Origin: Micromonospora sp. DSM 45708
GTDB lineage: Bacteria > Actinomycetota > Actinomycetes > Mycobacteriales > Micromonosporaceae
Reading direction: 5' to 3'
DNA: 64,000 nucleotides
NCBI RefSeq assembly: GCF_039566955.1
Contig: NZ_CP154796.1
Coordinates: 4,836,001 to 4,900,000, forward strand
Shown here: piece after piece, positions 50,597-62,232 of the stretch
Numbering within the stretch: position 1 is the first letter of the stretch
How the letters are laid out: every line of letters starts with the position of its first letter
Notes under the pieces: generated by a model
The model's input: only the letters and a program-made list of their open reading frames with translations
What the model was told of the DNA's origin: nothing
Database searches by the model: none
Translations under genes and position numbers: made by a program

Positions 50597-53430
50597 GCGC
50601 CCGGCCCCTCACGCCGTACCGCCAGGCCGCGGCCCGGCTCGCCGGCCGCCTCGATGTGCCGGTCCACCTCGGCGCCCAGGCTGCGCAGGATGTCCAGCAC
50701 CAGCCCGACCACCACCAGGTAGACACCGATGTCGAAGAAGAGCGACGTGACCAGGTAGAGGTGGCCGAGCAGCGGCAGCCACAGGTCCACCTTCACGCTC
50801 TGGAGCACCTCGCCGGTGAGCAGCAGGCCGAGCACGCCGCTGCCGACCGAGACCGCCAGCCCCGCGCCGAGCACCATGCCCGCGCCGACCGGCGCGGCCT
50901 CGGCCAGCTCGTACCGCCCGCCGGCCAGGTAGCGCAGCGTCAACGCGAGGCCGGCGACCAGCCCGCCGGAGAAGCCGCCGCCGGGCGCGTTGTGCCCGGA
51001 GAAGAGCAGGAACAGCGAGAAGAGCAGCACGGTGTGGAAGATCAGCCGGGTGACCACCTCGAACACGATCGACCGCCGCCGCTCGTGCAGCGTCTGCCCG
51101 CCGCGCAGCCAGACCGTGCGCCCCGGGCGCGGCACTTCCGGGCGGGGGCGGCGCGGGCGCGGCCCGGTGCGGGAGCGCTCGAAGATCAGGCTGGCCACCC
51201 CGGTCGCGGTCACCACGAGCACCGAGATCTCACCCATGGTGTCCCACGCCCGGATGTCCACGAGCGTCACGTTGACCACGTTGCGGCCGTACCCCTGCGC
51301 GACCGCGAGGTCCGGGAACGCCGCGGAGATCGACGGCGCCCGGCGGGCACCGGCCGCGGCCAGCGCCAGACCGGCCATCACCAGGCCGGCGGCGACCCCG
51401 ATGCCCCGCCGCAGCCACCGGCTGCGGCGCAGCGGACGGGCCGAGAAGCGTTCCGGCAGCCGCCGCAGCACCAGTACGAAGACGGCGATGGTGGCGGTCT
51501 CCACCAGGAACTGGGTGAGCGCCAGGTCCGGCGCGCCGTAGAGGACGAACATCATCGCGGTGCCGTAGCCGGTCACGCCGACCAGCAGCATGGCGGTGAG
51601 CCGGCGGCGCGCGCCCACCGCGAGCACCGCGGCGACCGCGATCACCACGCACACCACCAGCTGGGTCGGGTTGTCCCAGGTCGCCAGCTCGACCCGCCAC
51701 GGCGCGGTGGCCACCATCGCCCCGCCCGGCACGAACACCAGGACGAGCAGCACGGTGCCGAGGTACTGCGGCAGCGAACCCCGCTGGGTGACGCCGGTGA
51801 CCTCGATGGCGAGCCGGTCGAACCGGTGGATCACCCACTCGTACCCCTGGCTGCCGGAGACCGGCGAGCGCAGCCGGGCCAGCGCGGGGGCGAGCGGGCC
51901 GCGGGCCAGGTGCAGCAGCACGCCGCCGGCCAGCACCAGGGCGGAGAGGCCGAGCGCCACGCTGGGTCCGTGCCAGAGCGCCAGGTGCTCCTCCACCGGG
52001 CCGAACAGCTCGGCGTACGGTTCGAACAGGCCGCCCACCCAGCCGGCGGCCAGGCCGGCGGCGAGCCCGGCCCCGGCCAGCAGCGCCGGCGGGACGAGCA
52101 TCACCACTGGTGGCCGGTCCAGCACGGTGTCCGGAACCCCGGGCCGGGTGCCGAACGCGCCCCACAGGAAGCGGATGCTGTAGCCCACCGTCAACGCGCT
52201 GCCGGCGACCAGCACCACCAGCACCCACGGCCGGTCGGTGAACGCGGCGAGCACCCCTTCCTTGGCCACGAAGCCGAGCAGCGGCGGGACGCCGGCCATC
52301 GACGCGGCGGCCAGCACGGCGACGGTGGCCAGCAACGGCGCGGCCCGTCCCACGCCGGACAGGTCCCGCAGGTCCCGGCTGCCGGCGCTGTGGTCGAGGA
52401 TGCCGACGACGAGGAAGAGCGCGGCCTTGAACAGCGCGTGCGCCGCCAGCAGGGCGACGCCGGCCAGGGCCGCGGCCGGGGTGCCCGCCCCGAGCGCCAC
52501 CGCCAGCAGCCCGAGCTGGCTGACCGTCCCGTACGCCAGCAGCAGCTTCAGGTCGCTCTGCCGCAGCGCCGCCCATCCGCCGCCGACGAGCGTGACCAGC
52601 CCGGCGACCACGGTGACCGGCCGCCATGGCCCGGCCGGGGCGAGCGCCGGGCCGAGCAGCCCGATCAGGAAGACGCCGGCCTTGACCATCGCCGCCGCGT
52701 GCAGGTACGCGCTGACCGGCGTCGGCGCCGCCATCGCCACCGGCAGCCAGGCGTTGAACGGGAACACCGCGGACTTGGCCAGCGCGCCCACCAGGACGAG
52801 CAGCACGGCGGTGGCCAGGTATCCGCCGCCGGGCAGCGGCGCGGCGGCCACCGCCGACCAGCGGTAGCTCCCGGCGTGGTGACCGAGCAGCAGGAACCCG
52901 ACCAGCATGGCCAGCCCGCCCAGCGTGGTGACGGTGAGCGCCTGGGCGGCGGCCCACCGGCTGGCCCGGCGTTCGGTGCTGTGCCCGATCAGCAGGTAGG
53001 AGAAGACGGTGGTCAGCTCCCAGAAGACATAGAGCAGCAGCAGGTTGTCGGCGACGACGAGGCCCAGCATCGCGCCGGCGAAGGCGACCAGCACGGCGGC
53101 GAACCGGGCCAGGCCCGCCGCGCCGGGCGGGAAGTAGCGGGCGGAGTAGACAAGCACCAGCGCGCCGACGCCGCCGACCAGCAGCATCATCAGCCAGGAC
53201 AGCGTGGTGACCCGCAGCGCCACGTCGAGCTTCAGCTGCGCGATCCAGGGGTACGTCTCGACCACCGCGCCGCCGTGGCGTACCGCGCCGGTGTGCGCCA
53301 CCGCCCAGCCGGCCGTCGCCGCCGGGCCGAGCGCCAGCAGCAGGCAGGCACGCGGTCCCCACCTGCGGACCAGCAGCGGGGCGAGCAGCGCCGCCACCAG
53401 GTGCAGGATCAGCAGGACGAGCACACGCAC
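50593..53430 (-). CDS. mnhA: Mrp Na+/H+ antiporter subunit A (A-B fusion)
   Basis: A 945-residue, about 21-span subunit. The N-terminal NuoL-like part has FWELTTVFSYLLIGH and AKSAVFPFNAWLPVAMAAPTPVSAYLHAAAMVKAGVFL, and the middle region carries the MnhA-specific GAPDLALTQFLVETATIAVFVLVLRRLPERF. Residues about 800-945 are the MnhB domain (VVTRLIFHTVLLFSLFLLFSGHNAPGGGFSGGLVAGLALTLRYLAG). So no separate mnhB is needed. GTG 53430 with GGGAG upstream. First gene of the operon; with CDEFG it exchanges Na+ for H+ for pH and salt balance. Confidence 0.95.
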   Translation of the reverse strand: MRVLVLLILHLVAALLAPLLVRRWGPRACLLLALGPAATAGWAVAHTGAVRHGGAVVETYPWIAQLKLDVALRVTTLSWLMMLLVGGVGALVLVYSARYFPPGAAGLARFAAVLVAFAGAMLGLVVADNLLLLYVFWELTTVFSYLLIGHSTERRASRWAAAQALTVTTLGGLAMLVGFLLLGHHAGSYRWSAVAAAPLPGGGYLATAVLLVLVGALAKSAVFPFNAWLPVAMAAPTPVSAYLHAAAMVKAGVFLIGLLGPALAPAGPWRPVTVVAGLVTLVGGGWAALRQSDLKLLLAYGTVSQLGLLAVALGAGTPAAALAGVALLAAHALFKAALFLVVGILDHSAGSRDLRDLSGVGRAAPLLATVAVLAAASMAGVPPLLGFVAKEGVLAAFTDRPWVLVVLVAGSALTVGYSIRFLWGAFGTRPGVPDTVLDRPPVVMLVPPALLAGAGLAAGLAAGWVGGLFEPYAELFGPVEEHLALWHGPSVALGLSALVLAGGVLLHLARGPLAPALARLRSPVSGSQGYEWVIHRFDRLAIEVTGVTQRGSLPQYLGTVLLVLVFVPGGAMVATAPWRVELATWDNPTQLVVCVVIAVAAVLAVGARRRLTAMLLVGVTGYGTAMMFVLYGAPDLALTQFLVETATIAVFVLVLRRLPERFSARPLRRSRWLRRGIGVAAGLVMAGLALAAAGARRAPSISAAFPDLAVAQGYGRNVVNVTLVDIRAWDTMGEISVLVVTATGVASLIFERSRTGPRPRRPRPEVPRPGRTVWLRGGQTLHERRRSIVFEVVTRLIFHTVLLFSLFLLFSGHNAPGGGFSGGLVAGLALTLRYLAGGRYELAEAAPVGAGMVLGAGLAVSVGSGVLGLLLTGEVLQSVKVDLWLPLLGHLYLVTSLFFDIGVYLVVVGLVLDILRSLGAEVDRHIEAAGEPGRGLAVRREGPGA

Positions 53431-53546
53431 TCCCGGTCGCGGTGACAGCGCGCGGGGGCACGCTGCGGGTACGACCGATCACACGCCACTTCCCCACCCG
53501 CCGCGCCGTTTTCCCCGAAACCCACTCCCCCCGCCCCCGCTTGCGG

Positions 53547-53603
53547 TGATCAAGGAGTTCGCGTCGATGGAGGCGCGGACCGGTGACGCCAACTCCTTGA
53601 TCA
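53547..53603. terminator. Inverted repeat with TGATCAAGGAGTT ends
   Basis: Arms of 19 bp (TGATCAAGGAGTTCGCGTC at 53547-53565; complement 53585-53603) with one mismatch around a 19-base loop. Lies between the small hypothetical gene stop (53638) and the mnhA start. Different arm sequence from the CACGGAAA family. Confidence 0.7.
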
Positions 53604-53637
53604 GCCGGCGAGAGGTGGGGTGGGGCGGGGCGGGGGG

Positions 53638-53991
53638 TCAGGGGAAGCGGGCCGGGTTTCGGCGGGGGTCGCCGGGCTGGGCCGGGTGGTTGAGCTGGCG
53701 GGCGGCCCGGTCCACCACGCGCTGGGCGGCGGCGAGGGAGCGGACCGGGAGCCGGGCGTCGCGGCTCTCCCGGCGCAGGACGAAGTAGTGCACCGCGGCG
53801 CGGACCAGCGCGCGGTCGGCGGCGCTGGAACGGGCGGTGGCGACGACCAGCTCCCGCAGGCGCTCGGCCAGCTCCTCGGCCAGCTCCAGCTCCGGGCCGT
53901 GCAGACCGGCGCGGAGCGAGGCGAGCCTGCTGTCGACCTTGCGGATGAGCACGTCGGTGCCGGGCCGAGAGCCTCGCTCCTCAACGGTCAT
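53638..53991 (-). CDS. Hypothetical small basic protein
   Basis: A 117-residue, charged, helical protein (MTVEERGSRPGTDVLIRKVDSRLASLRAGLHGPELELAEELAERLRELVVATARSS...). ATG 53991 has GGAGG five bases upstream. It ends NPARFP after RVVDRAARQLNHPAQPGDPRR. I do not recognise the family; no DNA-binding motif or membrane span. It is divergent from lhr across an AT-rich gap with a palindrome, which may mean it is regulated. Confidence 0.6.
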   Translation of the reverse strand: MTVEERGSRPGTDVLIRKVDSRLASLRAGLHGPELELAEELAERLRELVVATARSSAADRALVRAAVHYFVLRRESRDARLPVRSLAAAQRVVDRAARQLNHPAQPGDPRRNPARFP

Positions 53992-54055
53992 CCACGCCTC
54001 CACCCGCGCCACGTTGCGAGTGAAGTTACTTTATGTTGCATGGCGCAAGCAAGCA

Positions 54056-54072
54056 GTTAAGTAAGACTTAAC
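54056..54072. promoter_or_regulatory. Operator-like palindrome GTTAAGT-AAG-ACTTAAC
   Basis: A perfect 7-bp inverted repeat with a 3-base spacer in the AT-rich gap (53992-54168) between the hypothetical gene and lhr. A shorter AAGT-T-ACTT copy lies at 54023-54031. Likely a binding site of a repressor encoded elsewhere. Confidence 0.5.
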
Positions 54073-54168
54073 GCTACAAATCGCTTATTCGTCGCGTCAA
54101 TTGTCCGCCCGGGACAGAACCACCCCGTCGACGGGCCGGATGTCGTACCGGCGCGGCAGGATGGTGCC

Positions 54169-58881
<4,713 letters not shown>

Positions 58882-59039
58882 TCCGCCCCCCGGACCGGCC
58901 GGCACCGCACGACTGGCTCAGCACGGACCGGCCGGCGGCACTGCCGGCTCCCGTTGCGTACCGGGCGGCACCGCACGGCCACGGCGGGAGGGCGGGGCGA
59001 CGTCTCGCTAGGGTGGCCGGAGACGACGAGGAGGAGCCG

Positions 59040-59852
59040 ATGGCGAGTCATCCGGACTGCCCACCGGTGGCGCGCCGGCCGTGCGTCTCGCTGACCACGG
59101 ACTACGGGCTGGCGGACGGTTTCGTCGCGGCCTGCCACGGGGTGCTCGCGCGGCTCGCGCCGACCGCCCGGGTGATCGACGTGACGCACCTGGTGCCGCC
59201 GGGCGACGTCCGCCGGGGCGCTGCGGTGCTGGCGCAGACGGTGCCGTACCTGCCGGTCGGGGTGCACGTCGGGGTGGTCGATCCGGGGGTCGGCACCGAA
59301 CGTCGCGGCATCGCGCTGGCCACGCCCGGCGGGTTGTTGGTCGGGCCGGACAACGGCCTGCTCCTGCCCGCGGCGGAGGCGCTCGGCGGGGTGACCGCCG
59401 CCGTGGAGCTGACCAACCCGGCGTGGCTGGCACCAACCGTGTCCCGCACCTTCCACGGGCGGGACGTGTTCGTGCCGGTGGCCGCCCGGCTGGCGCTCGG
59501 CGCGCCGCCGGCCGGGGCCGGGCCGGCCGTCGACCCGGGTACCCTGGTCCGGCTGCTGGAGCCGGTCGTCCGGGTGGAGGCCGCCGGGTTCGACGCCGAG
59601 GTGCTCACCGTCGACCACTTCGGCAATGTCCAGCTCGCCGCGGCGGGCCCGCTGCTCGACGGCCTGCCGTCCCGGGTGCTGGTGAACGGGCGCGCGGCCG
59701 TGCACGGCCGCACGTTCGGCGACGCGGAGCCCGGCGGGCTGGTCGTCCACGTCGACTCGGCCGGCCTGGTGGCCGTGGCCGTGCACACCGGTCGCGCCGC
59801 CGACGTCCTCACCCTCTCCCCCGGCGACCTGGTCACCGTCACCGCTCCCTGA
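59040..59852 (+). CDS. SAM hydroxide adenosyltransferase (DUF62)
   Basis: A 270-residue enzyme that splits SAM with water to adenosine and methionine. It has the family triad Asp81 (VVDPGVG), Arg88 (TERRGIA) and His139 (TFHGRDVF), which separates it from the fluorinase and SalL chlorinase relatives, where the triad is not kept. Opening CVSLTTDYGLADGFVAACHGVLARLAP and closing FGDAEPGGLVVHVDSAGLVAVAV fit. ATG 59040 with GAGGAG upstream. The biological role is unclear. Confidence 0.9.
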   Translation: MASHPDCPPVARRPCVSLTTDYGLADGFVAACHGVLARLAPTARVIDVTHLVPPGDVRRGAAVLAQTVPYLPVGVHVGVVDPGVGTERRGIALATPGGLLVGPDNGLLLPAAEALGGVTAAVELTNPAWLAPTVSRTFHGRDVFVPVAARLALGAPPAGAGPAVDPGTLVRLLEPVVRVEAAGFDAEVLTVDHFGNVQLAAAGPLLDGLPSRVLVNGRAAVHGRTFGDAEPGGLVVHVDSAGLVAVAVHTGRAADVLTLSPGDLVTVTAP

Positions 59853-59858
59853 CCCCCG

Positions 59859-59927
59859 CGATCTTGCAGTTCCTGCCCGGACAGAAGCCGTGAAAGCCGC
59901 GCCGGACGGGCCGCAAGTGCAAGATCG
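59859..59927. terminator. Inverted repeat with CGATCTTGCA ends
   Basis: CGATCTTGCAGTT at 59859-59871 pairs with AAGTGCAAGATCG at 59915-59927 (one mismatch), with a looser inner stem (CCCGG/CCGG). Lies between the convergent stops of the DUF62 gene and the SH3-like gene. Confidence 0.65.
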
Positions 59928-59942
59928 CCGGGGAGTGCGGGG

Positions 59943-61163
59943 TCAGCAGCGGGGGACGGTGCCGCCGTAGACCGAGGACAGGTACGCGTAGCTGACGTAG
60001 GTGCCGCCGACCAGGCGGTACCACCTGGTCGTGGTGCGGTAGGTGCCGGCGATCCGCTGGCCGGTCAGGTAACACTGGACCGGCACCAGCGCGTGGGTGG
60101 CGGCCAGGCCCCGGCTCGGGTACGACGTGCCCGGCCCGGTGCGCAGGATCAGCGGCCCGGAGCCAACCACCGCCCGCGCCCCGCCCCCGGTCCAGAGCAG
60201 GGTCACGTCCACCCACGCGTTGTCGGTGAGCCGCAGTCCGTCCCAGAACGTGCCGTCGGCCAGGTCCAGCCCGGCCGGGTTGCGTACGGTGCGCCCGAAC
60301 TGGTCCCGCCCGCCGTGGTAGCCGTCCTCGTAGGCGGCCTGCGCCTCGGGCCGGCCCTGCGGCAGGTCGCGCCAGTTCTCCCGGACGGTCGGCGGGTTCC
60401 ACCAGTCGTCCCGGGTGTTCCACGGGCCGACGTCCCAGACCGGCGCGTACTCGCAGCGGCTGCCGCTGGTGGTGCAGACCTTGACGGTGTAGTCGCCGGT
60501 GTCCCGGGGGGAGAGACCGCGCCGGGTGGGCAGCGCCGCGAAGTGGTCCCGGGCGCCGACGACGTGCCCGTTGGCGGTGACGCCGCCGACCAGGCCGATC
60601 CGGGTCGCGTACGCCCGGTAGGTGCGCGGGGTGGTGGACTGGGTCGCGGTGGTGGTGACCCGGTCGGCGGTGAGCGTCAGGTCGGTCACGGTGGCCTCGG
60701 CGGCGTCGCCCGGCGTGGTCAGCACGACGCGTGCCTGGACCCGGGTGACCGGCTGGTCGAAGACGGCCTCGGTGGCGTCGCGCCACTCGGTCCAGCCACC
60801 GGTCCGCCAGCCGCGTACCTGGGCCGCCGCGGTGCCGCCGTCGCCGGTGCGGGCGGCGAGCCGGGCGCGTACCCGGGTGGCGGGCCGGTCCAGCGCGCGC
60901 GGCGCGGAGAGCAGGATGCCCTCGGCGACCGGGCCGGACGCGGCGGCGGGGCGGGTGCGGGCGGCCGGGCGGGGGTCGGCCAGCCGCAGGCGGCCGGCGC
61001 GCCAGGTGACGTTGACGTCGTCGCCACCGGCGACGGCGAGGTCGGCGGACCAGCGTTCGGGGCCGGCGGCGCGGGCCGGCGCGGCCGACGCGGCGGCGGG
61101 CAGGCCGGCGGTGGCGGTGAGCAGGACGGTCAGGGCGACGACGGTACGACGGGCTCGGGCCAT
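59943..61163 (-). CDS. Secreted protein with SH3-like C-terminal domain
   Basis: A 406-residue exported protein: signal peptide (1 to about 33, VVALTVLLTATAGLPAAASAAPARA), a beta-rich N-terminal domain (about 40-175), a central RlpA/expansin-like or peptidase-like domain with two Cys (KVCTTSGSRCEYAPVWDVGPWNTRDDWWNPP), and an SH3-like domain (about 335-406, GPLILRTGPGTSYPSRGLAATHALVPVQCYLTGQRI). It may bind the cell wall. The catalytic nature is unknown. ATG 61163 is divergent from nei2 across a 107-bp AT-richer gap. Confidence 0.8.
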   Translation of the reverse strand: MARARRTVVALTVLLTATAGLPAAASAAPARAAGPERWSADLAVAGGDDVNVTWRAGRLRLADPRPAARTRPAAASGPVAEGILLSAPRALDRPATRVRARLAARTGDGGTAAAQVRGWRTGGWTEWRDATEAVFDQPVTRVQARVVLTTPGDAAEATVTDLTLTADRVTTTATQSTTPRTYRAYATRIGLVGGVTANGHVVGARDHFAALPTRRGLSPRDTGDYTVKVCTTSGSRCEYAPVWDVGPWNTRDDWWNPPTVRENWRDLPQGRPEAQAAYEDGYHGGRDQFGRTVRNPAGLDLADGTFWDGLRLTDNAWVDVTLLWTGGGARAVVGSGPLILRTGPGTSYPSRGLAATHALVPVQCYLTGQRIAGTYRTTTRWYRLVGGTYVSYAYLSSVYGGTVPRC

Positions 61164-61270
61164 GGGATTCTCCTCAGAACCCCCTGATCCTGTCCCTTAT
61201 CGCACCGGAAGAGAATATAGGTGCAAATAGCGAAACATGCGAGTTCCTTTCGGTAGGCGACAATGGAGGG

Positions 61271-62062
61271 GTGCCCGAAGGTGACACCGTCTGGAACACC
61301 GCCCGCGTCCTGCACCGCGCGTTGGCCGGGGCCCGTCTCACCGGGTCGGACCTCCGCGTGCCGCAGCTCGCCACCACCGACCTGACCGGCTGGACCGTCC
61401 GCGAGTCGGCCAGCCGCGGCAAGCACCTGCTGCTGCGCCTCGCCGGCCCGGCCGGCGAGGACCGGACGCTGCACTCGCACCTGCGGATGGACGGCGCGTG
61501 GCGGGCGTACGCCCCGGGCGAGCGGTGGTCGGCCCGGCCGGCGCACCTGATCCGGGTGGTGCTGCGCTCCCCCGGCGCGGTCGCGGTCGGCTACCACCTG
61601 CACGAGCTGGCGCTGATCCCGACCGCCGAGGAGGAGTCGCTGGTCGGCCACCTCGGCCCGGACCTGCTCGGCCCGGACTGGGACCCGGCCGAGGCGGTCC
61701 GCCGGCTGGCCGCGCACCCGGAGCAGAGCATCGGCGAGGCGCTGCTCGACCAGCGCAACCTGGCCGGCGTGGGCAACCTCTACAAGTGCGAGGTGCTGTT
61801 CCTGCGCGGGGTGTCGCCGTGGACGCCGGTGCGCGCGGTGCCCGACCTGGCCGGCACCGTCGCGCTCGCCCAGCGCCTGCTGGCGGCGAACCGGGGCCGC
61901 TGGACGCAGAGCACCACCGGGGTGCTGCGCCGGGGTGGGACCAGTTACGTCTACGGCCGCCGGGCCCAGCCGTGCCGGCGCTGCGGCACGGCGATCCGCA
62001 AGGAGGAACTGGGCGATCGGGTCACCTACTGGTGCCCGGTCTGCCAGCCGGAGCGGGCGTGA
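61271..62062 (+). CDS. nei2: Fpg/Nei-family DNA glycosylase
   Basis: A 263-residue glycosylase/AP lyase for oxidised bases. The N-terminal PEGDTVWNTARVLHRAL gives Pro2 as nucleophile and Glu3; Lys in SRGKHLLLRL. The H2TH region is QRNLAGVGNLYKCEVLFLRGVSPWTPV; a zinc ribbon CRRCGTAI...YWCPVCQPERA ends it. The actinobacterial Nei2 type. GTG 61271 has GGAGGG just before it. Grouped with lhr nearby. Confidence 0.92.
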   Translation: MPEGDTVWNTARVLHRALAGARLTGSDLRVPQLATTDLTGWTVRESASRGKHLLLRLAGPAGEDRTLHSHLRMDGAWRAYAPGERWSARPAHLIRVVLRSPGAVAVGYHLHELALIPTAEEESLVGHLGPDLLGPDWDPAEAVRRLAAHPEQSIGEALLDQRNLAGVGNLYKCEVLFLRGVSPWTPVRAVPDLAGTVALAQRLLAANRGRWTQSTTGVLRRGGTSYVYGRRAQPCRRCGTAIRKEELGDRVTYWCPVCQPERA

Positions 62063-62232
62063 CGTGGAACTTCCACCAACCGCCTAAGATCACCCGAGAT
62101 ACGGACGATTGGGTACTTCCCTCCCGCCCGTCCGGCGTCGCATGCTGCGGTGGACCGCTCACCGATCGTCAGCAGCGCGTACGCCCGCCACGCCGGGGTG
62201 ACGGCCGGCGCGCCCCGATCCCGGGGAGAGCC

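Noticed and set aside
50656..53445. Rightward ORF of 929 codons opposite mnhA
   Set aside because: Gln/Arg/Gly-rich shadow; mnhA is a well-formed membrane protein on the other strand.
59040..59852. Fluorinase or SalL-type chlorinase
   Set aside because: The Asp81-Arg88-His139 triad of SAM hydroxide adenosyltransferases is kept, and no halogenated-product genes are nearby.
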